64,000 nucleotides of DNA from positions 310,001-374,000 of the forward strand of contig NZ_JBNPXV010000004.1 of assembly GCF_050433125.1 (NCBI RefSeq). Direction: 5' to 3'. The translations under genes and the position numbers were made by a program. A model generated the notes under the pieces. It saw nothing but the letters and a program-made list of their open reading frames with translations. It did no database searches and was not told where the DNA came from. The DNA is from Roseimarinus sediminis (GTDB lineage: Bacteria; Bacteroidota; Bacteroidia; Bacteroidales; Prolixibacteraceae). Below, in pieces: positions 18,009-28,207 of this stretch. Positions within the stretch are counted from its first letter, which is position 1. The number at the start of each line of letters is the position of its first letter.

Positions 18009-18041
18009 AAAAAGAAACCGTGAATTTCTCCACGGCTTTCT
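18009..18041 (-). terminator. Intrinsic terminator after the TPR gene (minus strand)
   Basis: On the minus strand GAAAG-CCGTG pairs with CACGG-TTTC (18031-18040 / 18014-18022, one bulge), followed by a T tract. It lies just past the stop at 18046. Confidence 0.7.
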
Positions 18042-18045
18042 TAGA

Positions 18046-19224
18046 TTACTTATTAATGCTCTGAATTTTTTTATTGATCTCTTCGTATTTATCATTCATT
18101 TGCAAGCGATAATAAATCAAGCGAAGCGATTCCAGAATTGCAATTTCACTTGAATCGATTGAATAAGCGCTTTCAATAAATGGTAAGGCTTCTTTCAGGT
18201 GATTCTTGCCTTCTGCAATTTTCTCGTCATATTCTTTGGTTGCACTTGGAGGCAGCTGACTGGCTTCGTTCAGTTTATTAACACCACGGTTGTAGAAAAT
18301 TACCCCCAGGTTGTAGTAAGGTGTAAACTGTGTGCTGTCCATTTCAATTGCTTCTTTGTACACTCCGATTGCATCTTCCTGTTTTCCAAGTTTCTCAAGT
18401 GTTGCACCTTTGGCTGTATAATACGATACATTTTTAGGATTTTGAGAAATGGCTTTATCCAGGTAGTTAATCGCATCGTTGGCATTGCCTTGTCCGATAT
18501 AATAATTGATTAACTCTACAATAAGTGTCTCACTTTCGGGATATTTCTCAAAGCCTTCCTGCAGTATATTGATCGACTTCAGGGTATCGCCCAAAGATTG
18601 ATATGCCTGGAATGCAAAGTGATAGCTGGGTGCGCCATTGTAGTCGTTATCGGCCGACTTTTTAAAGTATTTAATAGCATTCTCCCAATCCTCTGCTTTA
18701 AAAGCTGCCAAACCGGCATTGTAAATAATGGCTGTATCAATCACTTCTTCACTGCTTTCCTTCATAATTGAAATGTTTGAGATTTCCATGAATTTCTCAA
18801 AACACTTCATTGCAGTGGCATACTGCTCATTTTCATAAGTTTTGATGGCATAATTTGAAAGATCGGTTTGAAGAAAAGTCAAATCAACCACAAGTGCCTT
18901 TGAATAACGATCTTTGTCATCGTACTTCAAAGCTGTTTTGAAAGCTTCAAGTGCCTCAAAAAGAGGTTCATCTACCAGTCCGCTAATATCTTTACGGTAA
19001 ATTTCCATAAGGATTTCACCTTTTACCTCATACGAGCGAGGCCAGTCGATTGCTTTTTCTGCCCTTGAATTCTCAACGGTATCCAATGCAAATTGAATCG
19101 TCTCCCAGGCTTTTTCGATCTCACCGGCTTCCTTATAGCTCAATGCACTGGTTACCTTTCCTTTTTGAGCAAAGGTCGTCGTGGCGATGATCAGCAATAA
19201 CAGTAATGTTCCTAATTTTTTCAT
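18046..19224 (-). CDS. Exported tetratricopeptide-repeat protein
   Basis: 392 residues. A signal peptide (1-19, ATTTFA then QKG) is followed by about eight TPR-like helical pairs over ~25-390, the clearest being the blocks YYTAKGATLEKLGKQEDAIG and FTPYYNLGVIFYNRG. TPR proteins of this kind act as periplasmic or surface scaffolds; no catalytic motif is present and the partner is unknown. A TATTTTTG element on the minus strand (19248-19255) lies 24 bases before the start, so it probably has its own promoter although gyrA is upstream on the same strand. Confidence 0.85.
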   Translation of the reverse strand: MKKLGTLLLLLIIATTTFAQKGKVTSALSYKEAGEIEKAWETIQFALDTVENSRAEKAIDWPRSYEVKGEILMEIYRKDISGLVDEPLFEALEAFKTALKYDDKDRYSKALVVDLTFLQTDLSNYAIKTYENEQYATAMKCFEKFMEISNISIMKESSEEVIDTAIIYNAGLAAFKAEDWENAIKYFKKSADNDYNGAPSYHFAFQAYQSLGDTLKSINILQEGFEKYPESETLIVELINYYIGQGNANDAINYLDKAISQNPKNVSYYTAKGATLEKLGKQEDAIGVYKEAIEMDSTQFTPYYNLGVIFYNRGVNKLNEASQLPPSATKEYDEKIAEGKNHLKEALPFIESAYSIDSSEIAILESLRLIYYRLQMNDKYEEINKKIQSINK

Positions 19225-19247
19225 AATGTGTTCATCTTGTTTTTTTG

Positions 19248-19255
19248 CAAAAATA
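19248..19255 (-). promoter_or_regulatory. Candidate -7 element for the TPR gene
   Basis: TATTTTTG on the minus strand matches TAnnTTTG, 24 bases upstream of the ATG. No clear -33 partner. Confidence 0.4.
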
Positions 19256-19290
19256 ATCTTCCAATATAATTATTATACATTCATTTCAAT

Positions 19291-21804
19291 TTATTCTGCA
19301 GTAGGTTCCGAATTAATTTCGCCTGCCTCTTCCCCACCATTGTCATCCAGTGATTCTTCGACATCGTTGTTTTTACTAACTCTGGCAACCGATGCAATGG
19401 TATCGCTGTCTCTCAGGTTGATCAAACGCACTCCCTGAGCTGCGCGTCCCATTAGGCGTACACTATTTACTGCCATTCTGATGGTGATTCCCTTTTCGGT
19501 GATGATCATTAAATCATCGTCGTCGGTAACACTTTTAATAGCGACTAAAGCTCCGGTTTTTTCGGTTACATTAATGGTTTTAACTCCCTTTCCGCCGCGG
19601 TTAGTGACCCGGTAATCTTCAATTCTGGAACGTTTTCCATATCCGTTTTCAGAAACCACCATTACGTCTTCTGATTCATTTTCAACACAAATCATGCCAA
19701 CCACCTCATCGCTCTCACTCAGGGAGATACCCCGAACGCCTGAAGCGGTACGTCCAATCGCCCTTACTATGTTCTCATTAAAGCGGATTGCTTTTCCTGT
19801 ACGAACAGCCAGCATAATTTCGTGGCTTCCACTGGTGAGGCGTGCTTCCAGCAACTGGTCGCCATCACGCACGGTGATTGCATTCACCCCATTCTGACGC
19901 GGACGGGAATATGCCTCCAACGAGGTCTTCTTAATCACTCCCCGCTTGGTACACATAATAATGAAGTTATTATTAATGTATTCAGCATCATCAAGTGTTT
20001 TCACATTGATAAAGGCCATCACCTTATCGTCCTGCTCAATATTAAGCAGATTTTGAATTGCTCGTCCTTTTGAAGAACGTGAACCTTCAGGAATTTGGTA
20101 CACCTTCTGCCAGAAACACTTGCCTTTTTTGGTAAACAACAACAGCGTGTTGTGCATGGTGGCAACAAACATGTGTTCAAGGAAATCTTCATCGCGTGTG
20201 CTTCCACCTTTTGAACCAACACCTCCCCTGCTTTGAGTTCTGAATTCACTTAAGGGAGTACGTTTAATATACCCTAAATGAGAAATGGTGATCAGCATTT
20301 CTTCATCGGCATAAAAGTCTTCGGGATTGAACTCTTCGGCATTGGGTACAATCTCTGTCCGTCGGCCTTCAGGATACGAAGCTTTTACATCATTGAGTTC
20401 CTGCTTGATGATGTCCATTCTCATCCATTCATTTTCAAGGATACTTTTCAGGTGTTCAATTGTTTTTTGTAACTCTTCATATTCTGCACGAAGTTTTTCC
20501 TGTTCCAGACCGGTAAGCTGACGCAGACGCATTTCGACAATGGCACGAGCCTGTATTTCTGTCAGCTCGAAAGTTTCCATCAGGCGTGTACGTGCTTCAT
20601 CAGCATTGGATGATGCCCTGATGATTCGGATTACTTCATCGATGTTGTCGCTTGCAATGATCAGACCTTCGAGAATATGTGCCCGTTTTTCAGCTTGTTC
20701 AAGTTCGTACCTGGTACGACGGGTTACCACATCGTGGCGGTGTTCAACAAAGTGATAAATCAGTTGTTTCAGGTTAAGCAACTTTGGCCGTCCTTTAACC
20801 AGGGCAATGTTATTCACACTGAACGACGATTGCAATAATGTGTACTTATAAAGTTTATTTAGTACAACGTTTGAAATTTCATCCTTTTTGATGTCAACAA
20901 CAATGCGCATTCCATTGCGGTCCGATTCATCGTTAACATTCGAAATTCCTTCAATTTTTTTCTCATTTACAAGTTCAGCAATTTTTATAATTAGCTCGGC
21001 TTTGTTAACCTGGTAGGGAATCTCGGTGATAATGATTTTTTCACGGCCATTTGGGGTCGTTTCAATGTGGGCTTTTCCACGAAGTACAATACGCCCCTTA
21101 CCTGTTTCGAAGGCATCGCGAACACCCTGATATCCATAAATGATACCACCGGTTGGAAAATCGGGAGCCTTAATAATATCAATCAACTCGTCCATTTCTA
21201 TATCGTGATTATCGATATAGGAAATAATGGCATCGATGGTATCAACCAGATTATGTGGTGGCATGTTGGTGGCCATTCCCACAGCTATCCCCGACGTTCC
21301 GTTCACCAAAAGATTCGGAATTCTGGTTGGAAGTACCGAAGGTTCAGTTAACGACTCATCAAAGTTGGGCGTGAAATCAACCGTATTTTTGTCGAGATCG
21401 GCCAGCGTTTCCTCTGCAATTTTTGCCATGCGGGCTTCGGTATAACGCATTGCTGCAGGGCTGTCACCATCGATCGAGCCAAAGTTTCCCTGGCCATCAA
21501 CCAAAGGATAGCGCAATGACCACTGTTGCGCCATACGCACCATGGTCATGTAAACCGACGAATCACCATGCGGGTGATACTTACCTAGTACCTCACCCAC
21601 AATTCTGGCCGACTTTTTATAGGATTTATTTGAAGTAACACCTAACTCGTTCATCCCGAATAAAACCCTACGGTGAACTGGCTTAAAACCATCTCTAACA
21701 TCGGGTAATGCACGCGACACGATCACCGACATGGAATAGTCGATGTAGGCCGATTTCATCTGCTCTTCAATGTTAATCTTTATAATTCTTTCATTTTCAG
21801 ACAT
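19291..21804 (-). CDS. gyrA: DNA gyrase subunit A
   Basis: 837 residues, full length. Catalytic subunit that cuts and rejoins DNA during ATP-driven supercoiling. The active-site Tyr121 is in MRYTEARM. The quinolone-region sequence is HPHGDSSVYMTMVRMAQ: Ser82 (E. coli Ser83) is kept, but Met86 stands at the position of E. coli Asp87. The C-terminal domain has the expected propeller repeats and the GyrA-box-like QNGVNAITV/RGGKGVKTI motifs. The C-terminus is acidic, as often in GyrA. Confidence 0.97.
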   Translation of the reverse strand: MSENERIIKINIEEQMKSAYIDYSMSVIVSRALPDVRDGFKPVHRRVLFGMNELGVTSNKSYKKSARIVGEVLGKYHPHGDSSVYMTMVRMAQQWSLRYPLVDGQGNFGSIDGDSPAAMRYTEARMAKIAEETLADLDKNTVDFTPNFDESLTEPSVLPTRIPNLLVNGTSGIAVGMATNMPPHNLVDTIDAIISYIDNHDIEMDELIDIIKAPDFPTGGIIYGYQGVRDAFETGKGRIVLRGKAHIETTPNGREKIIITEIPYQVNKAELIIKIAELVNEKKIEGISNVNDESDRNGMRIVVDIKKDEISNVVLNKLYKYTLLQSSFSVNNIALVKGRPKLLNLKQLIYHFVEHRHDVVTRRTRYELEQAEKRAHILEGLIIASDNIDEVIRIIRASSNADEARTRLMETFELTEIQARAIVEMRLRQLTGLEQEKLRAEYEELQKTIEHLKSILENEWMRMDIIKQELNDVKASYPEGRRTEIVPNAEEFNPEDFYADEEMLITISHLGYIKRTPLSEFRTQSRGGVGSKGGSTRDEDFLEHMFVATMHNTLLLFTKKGKCFWQKVYQIPEGSRSSKGRAIQNLLNIEQDDKVMAFINVKTLDDAEYINNNFIIMCTKRGVIKKTSLEAYSRPRQNGVNAITVRDGDQLLEARLTSGSHEIMLAVRTGKAIRFNENIVRAIGRTASGVRGISLSESDEVVGMICVENESEDVMVVSENGYGKRSRIEDYRVTNRGGKGVKTINVTEKTGALVAIKSVTDDDDLMIITEKGITIRMAVNSVRLMGRAAQGVRLINLRDSDTIASVARVSKNNDVEESLDDNGGEEAGEINSEPTAE

Positions 21805-21847
21805 GTAAAATTCCTTTCTTTAAGTCTCAAAAAAACGGTTAAAAATA

Positions 21848-21855
21848 CAAAAATA
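21848..21855 (-). promoter_or_regulatory. Candidate -7 element for gyrA
   Basis: TATTTTTG on the minus strand, about 44 bases before the gyrA start; no clear -33 TTTG. Single-element match only. Confidence 0.3.
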
Positions 21856-22011
21856 CCATTATTTACAAGGGAAAGCGCATAACATAAATCTAAAAAATTA
21901 ACATAGCCTTACATTCTTTCAACAATAATGGATTTCGTCTGTCTTATAAATTAAATCTGTTAGGAAAATATGTATATTAGCTTCGATAATTTGACAAAAT
22001 TGGGTAATTAT

Positions 22012-24534
22012 ATGGATTCTAAATTTTCACCAAAAATAAAAGATGTATTGAGTTATAGTCGAGAAGAGGCGATTCGGATGGGGAATGACTATATCGGACT
22101 GGAACATATCCTGCTGGGTATATTGCGTGACGGTGAAGGAGTTGCCATCGACTTACTAAATACCATGGGAGTAGATCTTTTCGATTTGAAAAAAGAAATT
22201 GAAAAGGAGATCAAAGAAGACAAGGCACTTGAGCCGGGAGCATCGATCCAGTTGTTAAAAGCAGCTGAAAAGTCGTTGAAACTGGTTTATCTTGAGGCCC
22301 GTTCAATGGGTGGGAGCACCATCAACACCGGTCACCTGCTGCTTACACTGCTGAAGGATGAGTCATCGTTGATAGCAAGTGTTTTAAATGATTTTAATGT
22401 AAGTTATTACATGGTAAAATCACAGCTTGAAACTTACAATCATCAAAAGCCTATTGAATCAAAATCGGATTTTCCGGGTGATTCAGATGATGATTCGTCA
22501 GACTTCTTTCAGCAAAAACCACCTCAGGGAACAAACCAACCCACAGGCGGTTCGAAATCAGAAACTCCTGTGCTCGATAATTTTGGCATCGACATTACAC
22601 AGGCGGCTGAAGAAGGCAGCCTCGACCCAATTGTTGGTCGCGACAAGGAAATTGAACGACTGGCCCAAATCCTCAGCCGACGGAAGAAGAACAATCCGAT
22701 ATTGATTGGTGAACCGGGAGTTGGTAAATCGGCCATTGCCGAAGGACTTGCCATTCGTATCATTGAAAAAAAGGTTTCAAGAGTATTGTTCGACAAACGC
22801 GTGGTCGCTCTCGATCTGGCATCGATTGTAGCTGGCACTAAATACCGCGGACAGTTTGAGGAACGCATGAAAGCCATTCTGAACGAGCTGGCCAAGGTTA
22901 ACAATGTCATTTTGTTTATCGACGAAATTCACACCATCGTAGGAGCAGGTGGAGCAACCGGATCGCTCGATGCAGCCAATATGCTGAAACCGGCCCTGGC
23001 CCGTGGTGATATCCAGTGTATTGGTGCCACCACGCTCGATGAATACCGTCAGAATATTGAAAAGGATGGAGCGCTTGAGCGTCGTTTTCAAAAGGTAATG
23101 GTCGATCCTACTTCGGTTGATGAAACTATTCAGATTTTAAACAATATTAAAAGTCGTTACGAAGACCATCACAACGTGGTTTATACCGATGAAGCCATTG
23201 CGGCCTGTGTTAACCTTACCGCACGGTACATCACCGATCGTCATTTGCCCGACAAAGCCATTGATGCACTTGACGAAGCAGGATCGAGGGTTCACATTGC
23301 CAACATCAATGTTCCCGAAACCATTGTAAAGCTGGAAGAGAAAATTGAACATACACGGGAAGAGAAAATTCAGGCTGTGAAGAGTCAAAATTTTGAATTG
23401 GCTGCTTCGTTCCGCGACAAAGAGAAAAATCTTATCCAGTTACTTGAACGAGAAAAGGAAGACTGGGAGCGAGAATTAATCAACCATCGAGAAAGAGTTG
23501 ATGATGATAAAGTTGCCGAAGTGGTGGCCATGATGTCGGGAATACCGGTACAACGGGTAGCTCAGGCTGAAAGCAAGAAGCTTTTACACATGACCAGCGA
23601 TCTGAAAGGAACTGTTGTTGGTCAGGATGCAGCCATCGAAAAGATTGTCCGCGCTATTCAACGCAACAGGGCCGGACTTAAAGACCCCAATAAACCGATT
23701 GGTACTTTTGTTTTTCTTGGACCAACCGGAGTTGGTAAAACCCAACTTGCCAAAGTGCTGGCCCAATATCTATTCGATTCACATGATGCCTTAATCAGGG
23801 TTGACATGAGTGAATACATGGAGAAATTTGCTGTCTCAAGACTCGTGGGTGCTCCTCCGGGATATGTGGGATACGAAGAAGGCGGACAATTGACCGAAAA
23901 AGTGCGACGAAAGCCCTATTCGGTTGTTTTGCTCGATGAAATTGAAAAGGCACATCCCGATGTATTTCACCTCCTGCTTCAGGTAATGGATGAAGGCCGT
24001 TTAACCGACAGCCTTGGACGACGGATAGACTTCAAGAATACCATTATAATTATGACTTCGAACATCGGCTCACGTCAGCTGAGTGATTTTGGTCGTGGAG
24101 TAGGTTTTACCACCCCTGCCGACACCAACGATGCCGATCATTCGGGCCATGTTATCCAGAAAGCATTAAAGAAAGCCTTTGCTCCCGAATTCCTGAATCG
24201 TATCGATGATGTGGTGATGTTTAACCCGCTAACCGAAGCAGATATCAATAAAATTATTGATATTGAATTGAAAGGATTGTTCTCGAGAGTAAAAAGCCTT
24301 AACTACAATCTCAAAATCTCGACAGCGGCAAAAACTTTCATTGCCAAAAAGGGTTTCGATCCGCAATATGGCGCCCGTCCGTTGAAACGGGCCATTCAAA
24401 AAATCCTTGAGGATGAAATGGCCGAAGTGATTTTAAAATCAGACCTTCAGGAAGGTGATACCATTTCGATTGGTTACGATTCGAAAAATGAAAAAGTGCG
24501 TATGCGTGTAATTTCACAAAAGAAGGAAGCCTGA
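22012..24534 (+). CDS. clpC: ClpC/ClpA-type AAA+ unfoldase
   Basis: 840 residues from ATG 22012. The upstream ATG 21970 adds 14 residues unlike the family, and the start MDSKFSPKIKDVLSYSREEA fits the conserved Clp N-domain. Two N-domain repeats (~1-145), a Ser/Asp/Gln-rich linker, AAA module 1 with Walker A GEPGVGKS near 233, a ClpC-type short middle domain with EEKIQAVKSQNFELAASFRDKE, and AAA module 2 with GPTGVGKT near 570. A VGF tripeptide near residue 697 is in the position of the ClpP-docking loop, so it probably feeds substrates into ClpP. Divergent from gyrA. Confidence 0.95.
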   Translation: MDSKFSPKIKDVLSYSREEAIRMGNDYIGLEHILLGILRDGEGVAIDLLNTMGVDLFDLKKEIEKEIKEDKALEPGASIQLLKAAEKSLKLVYLEARSMGGSTINTGHLLLTLLKDESSLIASVLNDFNVSYYMVKSQLETYNHQKPIESKSDFPGDSDDDSSDFFQQKPPQGTNQPTGGSKSETPVLDNFGIDITQAAEEGSLDPIVGRDKEIERLAQILSRRKKNNPILIGEPGVGKSAIAEGLAIRIIEKKVSRVLFDKRVVALDLASIVAGTKYRGQFEERMKAILNELAKVNNVILFIDEIHTIVGAGGATGSLDAANMLKPALARGDIQCIGATTLDEYRQNIEKDGALERRFQKVMVDPTSVDETIQILNNIKSRYEDHHNVVYTDEAIAACVNLTARYITDRHLPDKAIDALDEAGSRVHIANINVPETIVKLEEKIEHTREEKIQAVKSQNFELAASFRDKEKNLIQLLEREKEDWERELINHRERVDDDKVAEVVAMMSGIPVQRVAQAESKKLLHMTSDLKGTVVGQDAAIEKIVRAIQRNRAGLKDPNKPIGTFVFLGPTGVGKTQLAKVLAQYLFDSHDALIRVDMSEYMEKFAVSRLVGAPPGYVGYEEGGQLTEKVRRKPYSVVLLDEIEKAHPDVFHLLLQVMDEGRLTDSLGRRIDFKNTIIIMTSNIGSRQLSDFGRGVGFTTPADTNDADHSGHVIQKALKKAFAPEFLNRIDDVVMFNPLTEADINKIIDIELKGLFSRVKSLNYNLKISTAAKTFIAKKGFDPQYGARPLKRAIQKILEDEMAEVILKSDLQEGDTISIGYDSKNEKVRMRVISQKKEA

Positions 24535-24550
24535 TTTTTAGATCAATAGT

Positions 24551-26416
24551 TTACACCGACCCCATGGAATTGTATCGAAGGACCAGCAAGGTCAGATCAT
24601 CCATGGGGTCCTTGTTTCCCCTGAAACTGTCTACACTCGACTTAAGCCGTTCGCATAAGGGTTCCGGCTCAAGAAACCAGGCTCCCATCAAGTTGTATTT
24701 CAAAACATCCATCGAGTAATTCATGCCATTTTCATCGATGGTGTCAATTACTCCATCGGTATAAAACAGGAGTTGATCTCCCGGATGAAGAACTATCTCT
24801 GCCTGTTTATATTCCCGCCTGGCATAAATACCCAATGGAATTCCATGCACCTCAGATAATTCATCAATTTTACCTTCATTTCGTATAACAAGAGGTTGAT
24901 TGTGAGCGCAATTACAATAACTCAGCGCGCCGGTACGCATATCAATTATTGCCAGTATCATGGTCACAAACAAATCGCTGATATTTTCTTCAACCAGTTT
25001 CTCATTTAATTTGGCCGCAATCGCTGCCACCCGGCTCTCTTTTTGTGCCACCGAGCGTAACAAGGTCTGCGTATATATCATGAACAAAGCAGCTGCAATT
25101 CCTTTTCCCGATATATCACCAACAGCAAACAACAAACGATTGTCATCAAGCATAAAATAATCGTACAGGTCTCCACCAATGTGATAAGCCGATTCAGAAA
25201 GAGCACTTATTGATATCTCGGGATGTTGTTCCAGCTTTGGTAAGCTGCGAGGCAAAATGTTCCGCTGCAGGCTTTTGGCTATTTTCAGGTCATTCTCAAA
25301 CTTCAAACTTTCTTTATTCGTTTTCTCAAGATTCTTTACATAAAACGATAATTGATTCTGCAACAGGTCAATACTTCGCTTTATTAACATGGGCTCACTG
25401 ACCTTCGATTTCGGATTTAAACCAATATACTTACTACTGCGCAACGATTGAATGATATCGGAATAAGGCCGGGTATAGCGATTATTTGTCCGGATCATGC
25501 TAAAACCAACCACAACCAGAATAAAAGCTGTTATGAGTAGAATGATTGCGGGATAACGCCTTAAGTACTCAATAAAGAAACGGTTGGTATGATTGACCAG
25601 AAGATATAGATCCAGTTCAGGCAGGTAGCGAATGGCAGCATCGAAATGCTGTGATTTACTTTCGCTTTGAATTGCTACCTTCAGTTTTTCCTTGTTTTTT
25701 TCAACAGAGTTAGCCAACGACGTTTCACTAACAAGCTGATGCCCAACAAATATTTCATCATCTGATTCAACAATCTGTCCGGTAGCACTACAAAGAATAT
25801 AGAAAAAAGGTGGTGTTATTAAGCTTTTTTTGAGTACAACACCCACAGTGGAAGGCTTAAGTACAATCTGCATTTGCTTTTCAAAACTTAAACGACAGAT
25901 GTATACCGACGAAAATGTATTGTTGCTACCTGAACGAAATATCCATTCCCGTTCACTACCAGTAAGTTCAAAATTTGTGTCGGAAGAATGAACAATATTA
26001 ACCGAATCGATTATTTGAATTAGTAACACACTTTCCAGCAGCTTAGCATCGATTTCATTGTTCTTTTCATAACAAGAAATCAGCAATTGTGCATTGTTTT
26101 CAACTATATTAATTGAATTGAGGATGATGGTTTCAAGTGATTCAGCTTTTTGATTTGCCTGTTTGTTAATATTTTGGTCAATGACCACACGCAAAAAGAA
26201 AAAGTGAAGTATCAACAGGGTAATGGTGGTGCCCGTCAGATACAGCAAATGTGCTGTATTCAGTTGATTGGATAATTTTTTAAATCTCACCGGCCTGACT
26301 GTTGTTATTGTTGGTTTTGTAAAATGAAACGAAGGCCAATTTACAAAAAAGGGATTTGAAAAGAAACCAAACTCATTAGTTTCACCGACAGGCAATTTCG
26401 TTATTTTAAATATCAC
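24551..26416 (-). CDS. Membrane-bound PP2C-type (RsbU/SpoIIE) serine phosphatase
   Basis: 621 residues from a GTG start that overlaps the kinase stop (GTGA). Two membrane segments (~56-77 and ~285-305) enclose a ~200-residue extracytoplasmic sensor region without a recognised domain. A short coiled coil (~330-370) leads to a C-terminal SpoIIE-type phosphatase (~390-615) with metal-binding motifs GGDLYDYF, VGDISGKGIAAAL and FYTDGVID. This enzyme class dephosphorylates anti-sigma-antagonist (STAS) proteins in partner-switching systems. No STAS or anti-sigma gene is adjacent, so the target is unknown. Confidence 0.88.
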   Translation of the reverse strand: MIFKITKLPVGETNEFGFFSNPFFVNWPSFHFTKPTITTVRPVRFKKLSNQLNTAHLLYLTGTTITLLILHFFFLRVVIDQNINKQANQKAESLETIILNSINIVENNAQLLISCYEKNNEIDAKLLESVLLIQIIDSVNIVHSSDTNFELTGSEREWIFRSGSNNTFSSVYICRLSFEKQMQIVLKPSTVGVVLKKSLITPPFFYILCSATGQIVESDDEIFVGHQLVSETSLANSVEKNKEKLKVAIQSESKSQHFDAAIRYLPELDLYLLVNHTNRFFIEYLRRYPAIILLITAFILVVVGFSMIRTNNRYTRPYSDIIQSLRSSKYIGLNPKSKVSEPMLIKRSIDLLQNQLSFYVKNLEKTNKESLKFENDLKIAKSLQRNILPRSLPKLEQHPEISISALSESAYHIGGDLYDYFMLDDNRLLFAVGDISGKGIAAALFMIYTQTLLRSVAQKESRVAAIAAKLNEKLVEENISDLFVTMILAIIDMRTGALSYCNCAHNQPLVIRNEGKIDELSEVHGIPLGIYARREYKQAEIVLHPGDQLLFYTDGVIDTIDENGMNYSMDVLKYNLMGAWFLEPEPLCERLKSSVDSFRGNKDPMDDLTLLVLRYNSMGSV

Positions 26417-27276
26417 TGCTGCTTTAGCGCTGAAGCAACATTCATCCAGCTACGGGTGCCTTTATAACAACTTGAAAAAGAAGCTACTTCAGCCGCCTTG
26501 CTTAAAGCCTGCTTAAAATCTACATTGGTATCTGAGAACCAACAAAACGCACCATGTAATACATCGCCGGCCCCTAATGAATCGATGGCGTCAACTTTCT
26601 CAACAGCTATTTCGCCTTCAGTGCTGACGATGCTCTCCCCTCCTCTTGAAACAGCAACAAGCTGAACTCCTTTATTCAAGGTAAAAGAAAAGGCATCGTC
26701 GATGTTTGAACAAGCCGGAGGCATAAAATTGGCTGAACAAATAGCAATATTAACATAAGGTAAGAGTTCGCTAAGTTGCGGCTTCCAGCTTCCTCCATCC
26801 AGAATTACAGGTATCTTTTTTTGTTGAGCCTGCTGGCAGAGCGGCAGCGCTATTTCGGGATAGAAGCCGTCAATCATAATAAATTCGTAAGACCCTACAT
26901 CGATCCGGGGTATTTTGTACTGAAAATGATCCAGTTCAGGATGATGGGTAATAATGGTCCGCTCACTGTTGGTGATGTTTGTTACTACCGTAGCCAATAC
27001 AGGATCAAAATTTTGTTTATCAGCAACATCGATCACTTTAACCTGCTGTTGTTTAAAATCGGAAAACAGCAGATCGCTCAGGGCATTTTTTCCAATACAA
27101 CTTACAAAATGCGCTTCACCACCTAAAAATGAAAAAGCAATGGCTGCATTGGCTGCCGGTCCGCCAGCAGCCAGTACCGGAGCTCCGGTTTTCATTTTAG
27201 CGTTTGGCTCGGGCCAGGTTTCAACAAAATACTGAATATCAACAGTGGTTAAACCAATAAACAATCCTTTTTTCAT
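26413..27276 (-). CDS. PfkB/ribokinase-family carbohydrate or nucleoside kinase
   Basis: 287 residues. The N-terminal PfkB signature GGPAANAAIAFSFLGG (residues 38-53) and the C-terminal DSLGAGDVLHGAF with catalytic Asp are present; the usual DTxGAGD has Ser in place of Thr. The substrate cannot be told: ribokinase, fructokinase or related sugar kinases all share the fold. The stop overlaps the phosphatase start by four bases, so the two are translationally coupled. A strong terminator of the fabG unit lies directly upstream. Confidence 0.85.
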   Translation of the reverse strand: MKKGLFIGLTTVDIQYFVETWPEPNAKMKTGAPVLAAGGPAANAAIAFSFLGGEAHFVSCIGKNALSDLLFSDFKQQQVKVIDVADKQNFDPVLATVVTNITNSERTIITHHPELDHFQYKIPRIDVGSYEFIMIDGFYPEIALPLCQQAQQKKIPVILDGGSWKPQLSELLPYVNIAICSANFMPPACSNIDDAFSFTLNKGVQLVAVSRGGESIVSTEGEIAVEKVDAIDSLGAGDVLHGAFCWFSDTNVDFKQALSKAAEVASFSSCYKGTRSWMNVASALKQQ

Positions 27277-27298
27277 CGTTTAATAAAAAGTGTAAACA

Positions 27299-27325
27299 TA
27301 AAAAACCCCGCCAAAAATAGCGGGG
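27299..27325 (-). terminator. Intrinsic terminator after fabG (minus strand)
   Basis: Stem CCCCGC (27306-27311) / GCGGGG (27320-27325), 8-nt loop; on the minus strand it is followed by TTTTTTA. Confidence 0.8.
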
Positions 27326-27351
27326 ATCTGTTTATAAACAAAATAAGATTT

Positions 27352-28098
27352 TTAAGTATTCATGGCTCCACATACATTAATAACCTGGCCACTTACATAC
27401 GAAGAAAGGTCAGAAGCAAGGAAGGCTGCTACTTTGGCCACTTCTTCCGGCTCACCCCCACGTTTTAGTGGAATGGATGCTTCCCAGGCTTTACGCGCTT
27501 CCTCGGGGATTTTCCCTGTCATTTCGGTAATAATAAAGCCGGGGGCAATGGCATTCGAACGGATCCCTCTTGAACCCAACTCCCTGGCAATCGATTTGGT
27601 GAAACCAATTATTCCGGCTTTCGACGCTGAATAATTCGACTGACCTGCATTTCCACTAACACCTACCACTGAACTGAGATTAATAATTGAGCCTGAACGT
27701 TGTTTTAACATCACTTTTTGTGCCGCTTTGGTGAAATTAAACACCGATTTCAAATTTACATTAATTACGGCATCCCATTGCTCTTCGCTCATACGCATCA
27801 ACAGTGTGTCTTTGGTAATACCGGCATTATTTACCAATACGTCGACAACACCAAAATCAGCAACAATCTGATCTACTACTTTCTGAGTGTCTTCAAAATT
27901 GCTTGCATCTGAAGCGTAACCTTTGGATTTCACACCCAGCGCTGCTATCTCAGCCTCGGTGTTTTTCATATTTTCATCTTCAAAAAGGTCGGTAAATGCA
28001 ATATTACAACCTTCCTGAGCAAAGAAAAGTGCAATCGCTTTTCCAATTCCACGCGATGCTCCGGTTATAATTGCTGTTTTTCCGTCTAATAAATTCAT
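27352..28098 (-). CDS. fabG: 3-oxoacyl-[ACP] reductase
   Basis: 248 residues, classical SDR. Reduces 3-oxoacyl-ACP with NADPH in fatty-acid elongation. Cofactor motif TGASRGIG (residues 13-20), NNAG (88-91), catalytic Ser in NLSSVVG, YSASK with the Tyr-x3-Lys pair, and the IAPGFI motif. The C-terminus VINVCGAMNT is FabG-like. It is a single gene here rather than part of a fab cluster. A TACATTTG element lies ~110 bases upstream on the same strand. Confidence 0.93.
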   Translation of the reverse strand: MNLLDGKTAIITGASRGIGKAIALFFAQEGCNIAFTDLFEDENMKNTEAEIAALGVKSKGYASDASNFEDTQKVVDQIVADFGVVDVLVNNAGITKDTLLMRMSEEQWDAVINVNLKSVFNFTKAAQKVMLKQRSGSIINLSSVVGVSGNAGQSNYSASKAGIIGFTKSIARELGSRGIRSNAIAPGFIITEMTGKIPEEARKAWEASIPLKRGGEPEEVAKVAAFLASDLSSYVSGQVINVCGAMNT

Positions 28099-28207
28099 GA
28101 TTCTTATGTTTAAAGTGTTATATCTATTCTGAAGTACCGTAATTGTACCTGACCAGGCATCAATATCAGTGGCTAAGCATTATTCAATAGGTTTTTTGAT
28201 ACGCGAA

